Positions 52,323 to 63,568 are shown, numbered from the stretch's first letter. The stretch is DNA of 64,000 nucleotides from Candidatus Kinetoplastibacterium desouzaii TCC079E (GCF_000340795.1 NC_020294.1:1-64000); one strand, 5' to 3'. The notes: a model not told the origin generated them from the letters alone. Translations and numbers: made by a program.

Positions 52323-52868
52323 ATGGTAGATTGTTCAACGGTAGCAAAGTCTTATGCTGAAGCATTGTTTTTGGTTTCTAAAGATGACTCTTCTTTAGAT
52401 TTAAATAGTTGGATTGACTTTTTAGAAGAGATTGTGTCTTTGATGTCTGAAGATTGTTTTATTCAACTTATGATGAATCCTGGTTTAGAAATAGTTGTAA
52501 AAGTTAATCTGCTTTTTGAGTTTTTGTCTTTGGATATAAATAGCAAGAAATATAATTTCATGTTACTTCTTTTAGAAAAAAACAGATTCTCATTGCTTCC
52601 TCTTATATTAGATTCTTTAAAAGAAATTAAGAATAAGAAAGATGGATTTTCAATTGCTAAAGTTTTTACAGCTTTCCCAATTCCTGATGACTTAGCTAAT
52701 AGAATGCTTATAATTATTGAAAATAAATTTAAGTTGAAATTAAAGATGCAAATTCTAATAGATAAGTCTCTAATTGGAGGGGTTGTGATAATTGTTGGAG
52801 ATAAAGTGCTTGATATGTCTATGAAGAACAGATTAAAGAAAATGCAAGAAGCGCTTTTAACCATATAA
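52323..52868 (+). CDS. atpH: ATP synthase F1 subunit delta
   Basis: Connects the peripheral stalk to the top of the alpha3beta3 head. I choose the ATG at 52323 (MVDCSTVAKSYAEALF); an upstream TTG would add only four residues. The 181-aa protein has the N-terminal helical domain starting TVAKSYAEALFLVS and the C-terminal IDKSLIGGVVIIVGDKVLDMSMKNRLKKM signature (IDKSLIGGVVI, then DMSMKNRLKKM). Poorly conserved in the middle, as is usual for delta. Confidence 0.94.
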   Translation: MVDCSTVAKSYAEALFLVSKDDSSLDLNSWIDFLEEIVSLMSEDCFIQLMMNPGLEIVVKVNLLFEFLSLDINSKKYNFMLLLLEKNRFSLLPLILDSLKEIKNKKDGFSIAKVFTAFPIPDDLANRMLIIIENKFKLKLKMQILIDKSLIGGVVIIVGDKVLDMSMKNRLKKMQEALLTI

Positions 52869-52901
52869 AAAATTAAAATTTAATAAATTCCAGGAGTTGT
52901 T

Positions 52902-54443
52902 ATGCAGCTTAATCTCTCAGAAATTAGTGAGTTTCTTAAGAGTCGCATAGAAGGTATGGACACTTCTCATAGTGTTCGCACGTTTGGTACAGTAGTTTCT
53001 GTTACAGATGGTATTGCTCGTATTTATGGTTTATCAGATGTAATGCAAGGTGAAATGTTAGAGTTTCCTAATAATATAGTTGGATTAGCTCTTAATCTTG
53101 AGCGTGATTCAGTGGGTGCTGTAATATTAGGAGATTATACTAGTATTTCTGAAGGAGATCAGGTTAAAACTACAGGCCGTATTTTAGAAGTTCCAGTTGG
53201 TCCTAGTTTAAAGGGAAGGGTAGTTAATGCTTTGGGATACCCTATAGATGGTAATGGCCCTATAAACAATGAAGAAACTGATGTAATAGAGAAGGTTGCT
53301 CCAGGAGTTATAGATAGATATACAGTTTCTCAACCTATGCAAACAGGTATTAAATCTATAGATTCTATGGTTCCAGTTGGAAGGGGTCAAAGGGAATTAA
53401 TTATTGGAGATCGGCAAACTGGTAAAACAAGTGTTGCAATTGATGCCATAATTAATCAGAAGGGTAAGAATGTTACTTGTATTTATGTTGCTATAGGTCA
53501 AAAGGCTTCTTCAGTTAACAATGCAGTTCGTAAACTTCAAGAGCATGGTGCTTTGGATTATACAATAGTGGTTGTTGCAACAGCTTCTGATTCAGCTGCT
53601 ATGCAGTATATAGCGCCTTATTCTGGTTGTACTATGGGAGAGTATTTCCGTGATAGAGGAGAAGATGCTCTTATAGTTTATGATGACCTAACTAAACAAG
53701 CATGGGCATATAGGCAAATTTCTTTGCTTTTGAAGCGTCCTCCTGGTAGAGAGGCCTATCCTGGTGATGTGTTTTATTTACATTCCCGTTTACTTGAGAG
53801 AGCAGCTAGAGTCAGTGAAGATTATGTAAATAAATTTACTAATGGAGCAATCAAGGGAAGAACTGGATCTTTGACAGCTTTACCTATTATTGAAACTCAA
53901 GCTGGAGATGTGTCTGCTTTTGTACCTACAAATGTTATTTCTATAACAGATGGCCAAATATTCTTAGAGACTGATTTATTTAATGCTGGTGTAAGACCTG
54001 CAATTAATGCTGGTATTTCTGTTTCTAGGGTTGGTGGGGCAGCTCAGACAAAAATTATAAAAAAGCTATCTGGTGGAATTAGAACTGATTTAGCACAATA
54101 TCGTGAACTTGCGGCTTTCTCACAGTTTTCATCGGATCTGGATGAAACTACTAGGCGTCAATTAGAAAGAGGTAAGAGGGTTGTTGAATTATTAAAACAA
54201 CCACAATATCAACCTTTATCTGTTTGTGAACAAGCAATTTCTCTTTTTTGTGTTAACAAGGGTTTTCTAGATGATGTTGATGTTAGTAGGATTATGTCTT
54301 TTGAGAATACATTTAGAGAGTTCTTAAAAAATAATTTTTCTTCTTTGATTGTTAATATTGAGAACACTCAAGATTTATCTAAAGAAGATGAAGATGCCTT
54401 GGTTTTAGCTATTGATGAATTTAAAAAGAATGTTATTTTTTAG
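52902..54443 (+). CDS. atpA: ATP synthase F1 subunit alpha
   Basis: Non-catalytic nucleotide-binding subunit of F1. The 513-aa protein has Walker [14 protein letters not shown] near residue 170, the [22 protein letters not shown] segment near 285 ([21 protein letters not shown]), [21 protein letters not shown] near 345 and the signature [17 protein letters not shown] near 366. The C-terminal helical domain is complete. An AGGAG ribosome-binding site precedes the ATG. Confidence 0.98.
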   Translation: MQLNLSEISEFLKSRIEGMDTSHSVRTFGTVVSVTDGIARIYGLSDVMQGEMLEFPNNIVGLALNLERDSVGAVILGDYTSISEGDQVKTTGRILEVPVGPSLKGRVVNALGYPIDGNGPINNEETDVIEKVAPGVIDRYTVSQPMQTGIKSIDSMVPVGRGQRELIIGDRQTGKTSVAIDAIINQKGKNVTCIYVAIGQKASSVNNAVRKLQEHGALDYTIVVVATASDSAAMQYIAPYSGCTMGEYFRDRGEDALIVYDDLTKQAWAYRQISLLLKRPPGREAYPGDVFYLHSRLLERAARVSEDYVNKFTNGAIKGRTGSLTALPIIETQAGDVSAFVPTNVISITDGQIFLETDLFNAGVRPAINAGISVSRVGGAAQTKIIKKLSGGIRTDLAQYRELAAFSQFSSDLDETTRRQLERGKRVVELLKQPQYQPLSVCEQAISLFCVNKGFLDDVDVSRIMSFENTFREFLKNNFSSLIVNIENTQDLSKEDEDALVLAIDEFKKNVIF

Positions 54444-54495
54444 TAATCAGTAGTTTTTTCTGGTTTAGTTGATATCATTTAGATTGGAAGATTTG

Positions 54496-55404
54496 ATGCC
54501 TGGAATTAAGGAAATTCGCACTAAAATTAAAAGTGTACAAAATACTCGTAAGATTACTAAGGCCATGGAGATGGTGGCAGCCTCTAAAATGAGAAAAGCC
54601 CAAGAGAGAATGCTCATTTTTAGGCCTTATGCTAGTAAATTGTGTATAATTGCTGGTCATTTGATGCAGGCTAACCCTGATTACTCTCATCCATTCTTGC
54701 TAGAAAGAAAAGTTAAATCTGTAGGTTTAATTCTAGTTTCTACTGATAAAGGTTTATGTGGTGGTTTAAATACCAATCTGGGTCGTTTGGTTTTATCAAA
54801 TATTAAGAATTTTAATCAGCAAAATATTAAAATTTATAGTACAGCTTTTGGCCAGAAGGGATTGAATTTGTTAAATCGTATTGGAGTTGAACTTTTATCA
54901 GAAGAGGTTCAACTTGGCGATAAACCTGATTTAAACAGATTATTAGGTTCTATTGCTGTACAGATCAATGCTTATATTGAAGGTAAAATTGATGCTTTAT
55001 ATATAGCAACAACTAAATTTGTAAATACAATGAAACAGGTTCCTGTTTTTTTAAAACTGTTACCTTTGCCTACAAATTTAAAGGATCCGTACGAATTAGA
55101 ATCTGATTTATCATCTGAAAAGTTATTTGATAATAGTAATCTCTATAATTGGGATTATATATACGAACCAGATCCTAAAACTGTAATAGATGAACTTTTA
55201 AATCGTTATGTAGAAGGTTTGGTTTATCAAGCAGTTGTAGAGAATATGGCGTCTGAACAATCTGCTAGAATGGTAGCCATGAAGGCGGCTTCTGATAACG
55301 CCAAAAGAGTAATAGATGATTTGCAAACTATTTATAATAAAACTCGCCAGGCTGCTATTACTAAGGAGATTTCTGAGATTGTTGGAGGCGCTGCTGCTGT
55401 TTGA
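54496..55404 (+). CDS. atpG: ATP synthase F1 subunit gamma
   Basis: Central rotor shaft. I start at ATG 54496, giving [20 protein letters not shown], the family N-terminus, with TTGGAAG upstream. The 302-aa protein has [16 protein letters not shown] near residue 80 and the C-terminal helix [21 protein letters not shown] near 245, split here as [12 protein letters not shown] and KAASDNAKR. It is slightly longer than the E. coli protein. Confidence 0.96.
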   Translation: MPGIKEIRTKIKSVQNTRKITKAMEMVAASKMRKAQERMLIFRPYASKLCIIAGHLMQANPDYSHPFLLERKVKSVGLILVSTDKGLCGGLNTNLGRLVLSNIKNFNQQNIKIYSTAFGQKGLNLLNRIGVELLSEEVQLGDKPDLNRLLGSIAVQINAYIEGKIDALYIATTKFVNTMKQVPVFLKLLPLPTNLKDPYELESDLSSEKLFDNSNLYNWDYIYEPDPKTVIDELLNRYVEGLVYQAVVENMASEQSARMVAMKAASDNAKRVIDDLQTIYNKTRQAAITKEISEIVGGAAAV

Positions 55405-55425
55405 TTGACGAATTTTAAAATGTAA

Positions 55426-56841
<1,416 letters not shown>

Positions 56842-56853
56842 TTGTGAGTTTCT

Positions 56854-57282
56854 ATGACTAGAGTTATGCAAGTAGATATAGTTAGTGCAGTTGAATCTAT
56901 CTATTCAGGTAAAGCTAAATTTGTACAGTTGCCTGCTGATTCTGGGGAGATAGGTATTTTACCTGGTCATACTCCGTTGATTTCTAGAGTGTGTCCTGGT
57001 GCTCTTAGAATTGTAGATTTAGAAGGTCAGGAACATAATATTTTTGTTGCAGGTGGTATATTAGAAGTTCAGCCTAATGCAGTGACTGTTCTAACTGATA
57101 CTGCTATTAGAGCATCTAATCTTGATGAGATGAGAGCAGTGGAAGCAAAAAGGAAAGTAGAAGAAACATTGAGAGATAATAAACATACAGTTGATATATT
57201 AACTGTAGAGGCTGAATTAAATATGTTGGCTGTTCAAGCTCGTGTTGCTAGAAGATTTGAGAAGAACAAATCATATAAATAA
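56854..57282 (+). CDS. atpC: ATP synthase F1 subunit epsilon
   Basis: Rotor subunit that inhibits ATP hydrolysis. The 142-aa protein has an N-terminal beta-sandwich with [19 protein letters not shown] near residue 25 and [20 protein letters not shown] near 65, then two C-terminal helices. Initiation could be at Met1 or Met5 ([11 protein letters not shown]). Last gene of the atp operon; hemE follows 24 bp later. Confidence 0.95.
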   Translation: MTRVMQVDIVSAVESIYSGKAKFVQLPADSGEIGILPGHTPLISRVCPGALRIVDLEGQEHNIFVAGGILEVQPNAVTVLTDTAIRASNLDEMRAVEAKRKVEETLRDNKHTVDILTVEAELNMLAVQARVARRFEKNKSYK

Positions 57283-57306
57283 TTTCTAATAAGGTTATTT
57301 TATATA

Positions 57307-58371
57307 ATGTTAAGGAATGAAGTTTTTATAAATGCATTGCTTAGAAAACCAGTTTCTTATACGCCAGTTTGGTTTATGAGGCAAGCAGGTAGGTATCTTC
57401 CAGAGTATAGGAAAATTCGTGCAAAGGCAGGTTCATTCATGAATTTAGTAACAAATCCATATTATGCCTGTGAGATAACGTTACAGCCATTAGAAAGATA
57501 TCCTCTAGATGCTGCAATATTATTTTCAGATATTCTAACTGTGCCTCATGCTATGGGTTTAGGATTGAATTTTATTGAAGGCAAAGGCCCAGAATTTTCT
57601 TTTCCTTTAAATACAGAAATATCTATATCTAAATTGCAAGTTCCTAATATAGAAGAATTAAACTATGTATTTGATGCTGTAAAACTAGTAATAAAAGAAC
57701 TAGATGGGAAGGTTCCTTTGATAGGATTTTCTGGAAGCCCTTGGACTCTTGCTTGTTATATGGTAGAGGGTAAAAGTAATACTGATTATAAAACTATAAA
57801 AACTATGTTGTATTCTAGACCAGATCTACTTAATAGAATTCTAGAGATAAATACTGAGTCTGTTATTAATTATTTGAATGCTCAAATAGATGCTGGTGTG
57901 CAGGCTATAATGTTATTTGATAGTTGGGGAGGTATATTGTCTGACGATGCTTTTAAAAGATTTTCGTTGATTTATAATCAGAAAATTTTTAATTCTATAA
58001 AGCAAAGACATGATGGAAAAAAAATACCAATTATTCATTTTACAAAAGGTGGTTCGATATGGATAAAAGATATTGCTGATTCTGGTTGTGATGCTATTAG
58101 TGTTGACTGGACATTAAATCTGAACAGTGCACGAAAGATAGTTAATGATTCTGTTGCGTTACAGGGTAATATGGATCCAATGGTATTGTTTGGTGATTAT
58201 GATTCAATATTTAAGGAAGCAAGAAGAATTATTGATTCTTTTGGTATGGTTGGTGATTCTTCTGCTCATATATTTAATCTTGGGCATGGTATAAATAAAG
58301 ACACACCATTTGAATTAGTTTTAGATCTTGTTAATGAAATACATGATTATAGTCGCAAATATCATGTTTAA
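57307..58371 (+). CDS. hemE: Uroporphyrinogen decarboxylase
   Basis: Decarboxylates uroporphyrinogen III to coproporphyrinogen III in heme synthesis. The 354-aa TIM barrel has the substrate-binding PVWFMRQAGRYLPEYR near residue 20, ILFSDILTVPHAMGLG near 70 with the essential Asp, GFSGSPWTLACYMVEG near 140, and the C-terminal FNLGHGINKDTP. It follows atpC by 24 bp and may be cotranscribed with the atp operon. It ends before a hairpin in a 296-bp spacer. Confidence 0.97.
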   Translation: MLRNEVFINALLRKPVSYTPVWFMRQAGRYLPEYRKIRAKAGSFMNLVTNPYYACEITLQPLERYPLDAAILFSDILTVPHAMGLGLNFIEGKGPEFSFPLNTEISISKLQVPNIEELNYVFDAVKLVIKELDGKVPLIGFSGSPWTLACYMVEGKSNTDYKTIKTMLYSRPDLLNRILEINTESVINYLNAQIDAGVQAIMLFDSWGGILSDDAFKRFSLIYNQKIFNSIKQRHDGKKIPIIHFTKGGSIWIKDIADSGCDAISVDWTLNLNSARKIVNDSVALQGNMDPMVLFGDYDSIFKEARRIIDSFGMVGDSSAHIFNLGHGINKDTPFELVLDLVNEIHDYSRKYHV

Positions 58372-58408
58372 TTAATGAAACAATTATCATCTATAGCAAA
58401 ATTTATAC

Positions 58409-58417
58409 TTATACACA
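58409..58417 (+). promoter_or_regulatory. DnaA-box match 1
   Basis: TTATACACA fits the consensus TTWTNCACA exactly. It lies 37 bp after the hemE stop and about 150 bp before the other two boxes, in the same orientation. Confidence 0.5.
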
Positions 58418-58447
58418 GGCATATTTATAATTTATATATTTTCTTTT

Positions 58448-58478
58448 GAACTAGGTAGAGTTTTTTTTTACCTAGTTC
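58448..58478 (+). terminator. Intrinsic-terminator-like hairpin after hemE
   Basis: GAACTAGGTA and TACCTAGTTC form a perfect 10-bp stem whose loop is mostly a T-run. ATTGTTTTTCC follows. It probably ends the atp-hemE transcript. The T-tract in the loop rather than only after the stem is unusual. Confidence 0.6.
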
Positions 58479-58567
58479 ATTGTTTTTCCAGCAAAAAAAA
58501 ATCATTAACAAAGAAAAATAATTAAATGTTTTTTTATATAGATATTTTTCCTAGAGATATTATTATT

Positions 58568-58588
58568 TTTTCCACAAAGTTATCCACA
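58568..58588 (+). promoter_or_regulatory. DnaA-box pair (matches 2 and 3)
   Basis: TTTTCCACA (58568-58576) and TTATCCACA (58580-58588) both fit TTWTNCACA, in the same orientation, with starts 12 bp apart. TTATCCACA is the high-affinity R1-type box. They lie about 80-100 bp before the priA start, where they could also act as a DnaA-responsive operator. Confidence 0.55.
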
Positions 58589-58667
58589 GGTTAAATTAGT
58601 GTGTTTGGAAGAAATAATCGTTTGATTTCTTTACTTCATTAATGTCACATTTTATCAAACTTAATTT

Positions 58668-60758
58668 ATGCAAAATGACCAAACAGAGTTATTAAAGTCT
58701 TATTATTGGTTAAATGTAGCATTTCGTGTTCCTATGGGTGGTTTGTTCGAATATAAGAGTGAATCATTTATAAAATTAGGTTCCAGAGTTATAGTCCCAT
58801 TTGGGAAAAGAACTATGATAGGTATTGTAGTTGATCATTTAATTTCGCCAACTATTGATCCTAAATATATTAAGAATATATTAGATGTTATAGATGATTT
58901 ACCTTCATTAAATGAAGATTGGATAAGATTAATAAAATTTACTGCTGATTATTATCAAAGATCTATTGGAGATGTAGTTTATTCTGTTATACCATCACCA
59001 TTGAGAACTATTTCTTCTTATAATGGTAAAAGATCCAAAGGAGGACCGGTTGTTCGAGCTTATGAAAGTAAATCAGGATTTAGCCCAAAAGAATATATTT
59101 ACAGTAATCATAATTATGAGCTAGAAGAACAACAAAAAAGAGCTATAGAAATAATTGTTTCTTCATTGGGTGAATTTAAAACAATTTTAGTACATGGAGT
59201 TACAGGATCAGGAAAAACAGAGGTTTATTTAAGAAGTGCCTGTCATGTATTATCAATGGGTAAACAGGTCTTGTTTCTTGTCCCTGAAATAAATCTTACT
59301 CCTCAATTAGAAAATGCAGTGAGGTCACATTTTGCAAATATAATAAGCCCTGAAGAAATATTAGTAGTTCACAGTGGTATTTCAATGCAAAAGAGAGTAC
59401 TTTCATGGGCAATGATGCAGCGTTCTCAGGTGAAGGTTGTACTAGGTACTCGAATGTCTATATTTTCTCCATTAAGTAATTTGGGTCTTATTGTTATAGA
59501 TGAGGAACATGATATATCATATAAGCAACAAAGTAGATTAAGATATTCTGCAAGAGATGTGGCGATATGGAGAGCTAAAGATTTAGGGATTCCTATACTT
59601 TTAGGTTCAGCAACTCCTTCGTTAGAAACTTGGAATCATGTAAATAATAAGAAATATTTATTGGTATCTTTAGATAAAAGAATAAAAAACATATGTATGC
59701 CATCTATAAAACTAATCAATACAGCAAAGTTACCATATTCTACAGTTTTAACAAAAGAGTTGCAGGAGGCTATAGATCTTAGACTACAAAGAAAAGAACA
59801 ATCTCTAATATTTATTAATAGAAGAGGTTATGCTCCTGTTTTTCATTGTTATGCATGTGGTTGGGTGAGTAGTTGTTCTAGATGTAGTGTATTTACTGTT
59901 TTACATGTTTTAAAGGATAGATCATATAGATTACAGTGTCATCATTGTGGGCTTCATAGTGCAATTCCAAGAACATGCCCTATTTGTGGTAATCAAGATT
60001 TAAAAGCAATGGGTTTAGGTACTCAGAGTGTAGAAGAAGAACTGTCTTTAGTTTTTCCACAAGCGAAAATATTAAGAATAGATTCTGATACAGCGAGAGG
60101 TTCTAGTGTTAAAGATTTATTATCTGATGTTAATAATGGAGAAATAGATATTTTAATTGGTACACAAATGCTCTCCAAGGGACATAACTTTACTAAAGTT
60201 AGTCTTGTGGGAGTAATAAATTCAGATTCTATGATTTTTTCACAAGATTTTCGAGCTTCAGAGCGTTTATTTGCTCAATTAATGCAAGTATCAGGTAGAT
60301 CTGGCCGTTATAGCAATGGAGAAGTTATAATACAAACATCATTTCCAGATCATTCAGTATATCAGTCATTAGTAAGTAATGATTATATTGGATTTGCTAA
60401 TAATCTTTTAAAAGAAAGAAAAAAGACTCTTTTGCCACCTTTTTCATTCCAGGCATTATTAACAGCTGAATCTAAGAATATTGAAACTTCAATAAAGTTT
60501 TTAGAGGAATCAAAATTTATTATAGAAGGCATTACATCAAAGAATCTTTCTTACAACAACAAAATTATTTGTTATGATCCATTGCCAGCAAGGGTTTTTA
60601 GGGTTGCTAATATTGAAAAGGCTCAACTATTAATAGAAGGTCATAGTAGACATATTTTATTATCTCTTTTGCGAAATTGGTTGTCCTTGTCGTCTATTTC
60701 TTTTAGAAAAAATAATAAAGTTAACTGGTCTATTGAGATTGATCCATTAGAAATTTAA
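58668..60758 (+). CDS. priA: Primosomal replication restart helicase PriA
   Basis: Reloads the replisome at stalled forks. The 696-aa superfamily 2 helicase has an N-terminal DNA-binding domain, Walker A VTGSGKTEVYL near residue 178, DEEH box IDEEHDISYKQQ near 270, and helicase motif GSATPSLETW near 308. Zinc-binding cysteines lie in CYACGWVSSCSRC and CHHCG..CPICG (about 397-445). The later motifs GTQMLSKGHNF and QVSGRSGR are complete. No good Shine-Dalgarno is visible. DnaA boxes lie upstream. Its stop overlaps the convergent nnrD gene by 4 bp. Confidence 0.96.
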   Translation: MQNDQTELLKSYYWLNVAFRVPMGGLFEYKSESFIKLGSRVIVPFGKRTMIGIVVDHLISPTIDPKYIKNILDVIDDLPSLNEDWIRLIKFTADYYQRSIGDVVYSVIPSPLRTISSYNGKRSKGGPVVRAYESKSGFSPKEYIYSNHNYELEEQQKRAIEIIVSSLGEFKTILVHGVTGSGKTEVYLRSACHVLSMGKQVLFLVPEINLTPQLENAVRSHFANIISPEEILVVHSGISMQKRVLSWAMMQRSQVKVVLGTRMSIFSPLSNLGLIVIDEEHDISYKQQSRLRYSARDVAIWRAKDLGIPILLGSATPSLETWNHVNNKKYLLVSLDKRIKNICMPSIKLINTAKLPYSTVLTKELQEAIDLRLQRKEQSLIFINRRGYAPVFHCYACGWVSSCSRCSVFTVLHVLKDRSYRLQCHHCGLHSAIPRTCPICGNQDLKAMGLGTQSVEEELSLVFPQAKILRIDSDTARGSSVKDLLSDVNNGEIDILIGTQMLSKGHNFTKVSLVGVINSDSMIFSQDFRASERLFAQLMQVSGRSGRYSNGEVIIQTSFPDHSVYQSLVSNDYIGFANNLLKERKKTLLPPFSFQALLTAESKNIETSIKFLEESKFIIEGITSKNLSYNNKIICYDPLPARVFRVANIEKAQLLIEGHSRHILLSLLRNWLSLSSISFRKNNKVNWSIEIDPLEI

Positions 60759-61612
60759 TTATAACAAAGTTGATTTCTTATTTTACGAGCTGCTTCAGGG
60801 AGTTCACTGGCTGTCATACCTATTGGACCATTATTATTGTTGGCTAAATATTCTGCTGCTGCTCCATGTAACCAAACTGCTCCTGGTAACGCTTGTTCTA
60901 TACTTATAGATTGTGTTAGTAAACTACCTATCATACCTGCTAATACATCACCAGTTCCTGCTGATGCAAGTCCTGGATTGCCATTCTTACTTACTAAAAT
61001 TTTATTCTCTGGACTACAGACTATTGTTCTATATCCTTTTAATATAGTCCATGAATTATATTTTTTGGTTAATTCTATAGCTGCTTGTATTCTATTTGAT
61101 TGAATTTCTAATGTTGTGCATTTAAGAAGTCTAGCTGCTTCTTTTGGATGAGGAGTTATAATTAAAGTATTAGTAGATTCTTGTAGATTTAAATTATTTT
61201 GAGCTATTATATTCAATGCATCTGCATCTAAAACTATAAATTGGTTATTAATTTTATTTATAGCTTTATTTAATATATTTATTGATTGGTGATTTTTTCC
61301 CATACCACATCCTATAACCCAAGTGTGTATTCTTGTAATATCATCTACTTTCAATAGGTTATAAGCAGTTCTTAGCATTAATTCTGGTTGCATGAAGTCA
61401 ATATTAAATGGGGTGGTGTTTTGTGTAAAACCTACTAAAACTTTACCAGCTCCAATTTTAATAGCAGCTCTAGCAGCCAATAATAATGATCCTTCCATGC
61501 CATTACTACCTCCAATGATACCTATTGTTCCATAATCTCCTTTGTGAGTATTCAAATTTCTTTTTTTTAATAATTCTGTAAGGTTTCTTATTTCTATATC
61601 ATTTGTAATCAT
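60755..61612 (-). CDS. nnrD: ADP/ATP-dependent NAD(P)H-hydrate dehydratase
   Basis: Repairs hydrated NADH/NADPH. The 285-aa ribokinase-like protein has GTIGIIGGSNGMEGSLLLAARAA near residue 25 (GIIGGSNGMEGSLL), VIGCGMGKNHQS near 95, VLDADALN near 123, ITPHPKEAARLL near 152 and the catalytic-base motif NPGLASAGTGDVLAGMIGSLL near 213 (GTGDVLAGMIG). It contains only the dehydratase domain; the epimerase domain (NnrE) that is often fused is missing here. Confidence 0.9.
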   Translation of the reverse strand: MITNDIEIRNLTELLKKRNLNTHKGDYGTIGIIGGSNGMEGSLLLAARAAIKIGAGKVLVGFTQNTTPFNIDFMQPELMLRTAYNLLKVDDITRIHTWVIGCGMGKNHQSINILNKAINKINNQFIVLDADALNIIAQNNLNLQESTNTLIITPHPKEAARLLKCTTLEIQSNRIQAAIELTKKYNSWTILKGYRTIVCSPENKILVSKNGNPGLASAGTGDVLAGMIGSLLTQSISIEQALPGAVWLHGAAAEYLANNNNGPIGMTASELPEAARKIRNQLCYN

Positions 61613-61666
61613 TTTTTATGGTTTAACTAGAGTAATAATATATAATAAATAAACATCTCTCGCAGC

Positions 61667-61741
61667 GCATCCGTAGTTTAATGGATAGAATAATAGCCTC
61701 CGAAGCTTTTGATACAGGTTCGACTCCTGTCGGATGCGCCA
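61667..61741 (+). tRNA. tRNA-Arg (anticodon CCG)
   Basis: A 75-nt cloverleaf with encoded CCA. Acceptor arms GCATCCG / CGGATGC and T arm ACAGG-TTCGACT-CCTGT pair perfectly. The anticodon loop is CTCCGAA. The anticodon stem ATAGC/GCTTT contains one T-T mismatch (28-42), and the D stem GTTT/GAAT has two G-T pairs. It stands alone between divergent nnrD and convergent gshA. Confidence 0.93.
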
Positions 61742-61769
61742 CAATATTATTGGTTGATATTATTGATTA

Positions 61770-63353
61770 CTAAATTTGTGTTTCTTTAAGAAACTCTTCG
61801 AAACTGCATGTTGAATTCTCTTCTAGAATTCTTTGTAATTCAAGAGATTTTATAGAGTTTAATTTATAGGATTCTAACAAATCATTATCAAGTGTATTGT
61901 TTATATTTTCTATATTGTGTTTCTTGCTTATATCAAGAGTATATTCATTGAGGCTCATTGAGTTTGTTTTTAGAGAGTTTATTATAGAATATGAAGGGGT
62001 TAGCTCAACATTATTCATTTTTCTGATTTGTTCATTTAAAGATTTATAATGTGGTTTATCATTATCATTTTTATCTAGTAAATTTGCAAAAGGTGTGATT
62101 TGTTCAATTATATTAATTCCCCATTCTTTTAATGAAATGGAGCTATTATTGTTTTTTAGAGTAAGACCAGGTTGTCTACCATAAACAGCTACTTTGGAAA
62201 AATTTTCATAATAATCATTACAGTCATCATTTGATGTGAAATAAGGACTGTCACTTAAAGCGCAGAATAATAAGAAAGCATCCATAAATAAACAGGTGTT
62301 TTTTGTTATTCCTAAGCTAGATGTTTGATCTATATCTAAACACCTAACTTCTATATATTCTATACCTCTTTTCTTGATGGCTTCTATTTGTTTTTCTGAG
62401 TTTATAACATTACATTTAGGTCTAATACTGGAGTAATACTCATTTTCTATTTGTAATATGTTAGCATTTAATTGTAGCCATTCTTTGTTTTTAATAATAC
62501 CTATTTTTTCATATTCTGGCCATGGTGTATTTAAACCCCAATTGATTTTGTCAACAAATGAATCTAGAGTATTATAAGTAATTTTTAGATTTTCCTGAAC
62601 AGAACTTTGATATCCTAATGAACTCATTCTTAAACTTGTAGCGTAAGGCATATATAGGGTGTCATGGTCCAATGTTTCTAATTTAACATCATGTTTTGAT
62701 TTGAAAAAGGTTTTTGATATTGCTGGAGATGAGCCAAATAAATATAGAATTATCCAAGAATACCTTATAAAATTCCTAATTAGCCCTAAATATCTTTTTG
62801 ATTTTATTGACTCTAGTTCTTCTGAGGATTTCCCATATATAAAAGACCAGAGTTCATGTTTTATTGAGAAATTGTAATGTAAGCCAGATATACATTGCAT
62901 GGTTTTACCATAACGATTAGCTAGACCTTTGCGATATATGTGTTTAAATAGTCCTAAGTTTGAATTTCCATAGTCGGCTATAGGAATATTCTCTTCAGAG
63001 GGCATAAAAAGTGGAGGCATTGATTGATGCCATAATATTTCTTTTTCTAGTGAGTCGCATACGAAATAATGTGTATTTCTTAGTTCCTTTAATAAGGATT
63101 CTATAGAGTCATGTGTGTCTGTAATTAATTCTAAAAGAGCCTCGGAGTAATCGGTAGTGATTTTTTTATTTGTAAGAGCAGAACCTAGTTTATCAGGATG
63201 TTTTTTATTAGATAGTCTGCCATTAAAATCTACTCGTAAAGCTTCTCTTTCTATACCTCTTAGAATTCCTGTTGGTATATCTTTATACTCTTGAATTTTT
63301 TCTATATTATTTTTTAACACTTGTGGATTATATATTTTTTTTGAACTATACAT
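61770..63353 (-). CDS. gshA: Glutamate-cysteine ligase
   Basis: Joins glutamate and cysteine, the first step of glutathione synthesis. The 527-aa protein matches the E. coli-type GshA layout: GILRGIEREALRVDFNGRLSN near residue 30 (GIEREALRV), GSALTNKKITTDYSEALLELIT near 57, RYGKTMQCISGLHYNFSI near 147, LFGSSPAISKTF near 205, YATSLRMSSLGYQS near 235 and IEYIEVRCLDID near 330. Length is normal. The start ATG borders the 477-bp gene-free stretch. Confidence 0.95.
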   Translation of the reverse strand: MYSSKKIYNPQVLKNNIEKIQEYKDIPTGILRGIEREALRVDFNGRLSNKKHPDKLGSALTNKKITTDYSEALLELITDTHDSIESLLKELRNTHYFVCDSLEKEILWHQSMPPLFMPSEENIPIADYGNSNLGLFKHIYRKGLANRYGKTMQCISGLHYNFSIKHELWSFIYGKSSEELESIKSKRYLGLIRNFIRYSWIILYLFGSSPAISKTFFKSKHDVKLETLDHDTLYMPYATSLRMSSLGYQSSVQENLKITYNTLDSFVDKINWGLNTPWPEYEKIGIIKNKEWLQLNANILQIENEYYSSIRPKCNVINSEKQIEAIKKRGIEYIEVRCLDIDQTSSLGITKNTCLFMDAFLLFCALSDSPYFTSNDDCNDYYENFSKVAVYGRQPGLTLKNNNSSISLKEWGINIIEQITPFANLLDKNDNDKPHYKSLNEQIRKMNNVELTPSYSIINSLKTNSMSLNEYTLDISKKHNIENINNTLDNDLLESYKLNSIKSLELQRILEENSTCSFEEFLKETQI

Positions 63354-63421
63354 TGTTTAGCTTATTTTTTATAGAGATTCTAAATTTATTTTTTATAAAA
63401 TAATATAAAATAACCTATTGG

Positions 63422-63432
63422 TTAGGTGAAAA
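63422..63432 (+). repeat. AGGTGAA element 1
   Basis: TTAGGTGAAAA, first of three copies of AGGTGAA. Its AGGTGAAAA part is exactly complementary to TTTTCACCT at 63485-63493, so the two form 9-bp inverted arms about 52 bp apart. Confidence 0.4.
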
Positions 63433-63484
63433 TATTTCTCAATAATAGTATTACGTAAATACATGAAAAAAATTTTTATAAAGT

Positions 63485-63493
63485 TTTTCACCT
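63485..63493 (-). repeat. AGGTGAA element 2 (inverted)
   Basis: TTTTCACCT on the + strand, the exact reverse complement of AGGTGAAAA of element 1. Confidence 0.4.
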
Positions 63494-63568
63494 GTAAATG
63501 ATACTATATTTTTATCAATTAGAATAATTGTGTGTTTTTTAATTATTGAAAATTTTATTAAATATTAA

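Larger units (their letters stand above)
58372..58667. other. hemE-priA spacer with DnaA boxes
   Basis: No ORF or RNA gene is visible here. The spacer holds a terminator-like hairpin after hemE, three matches to the DnaA-box consensus, A/T-rich runs and the priA promoter region. Listed because it is the only spacer where I found a cluster of DnaA boxes. Confidence 0.6.
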
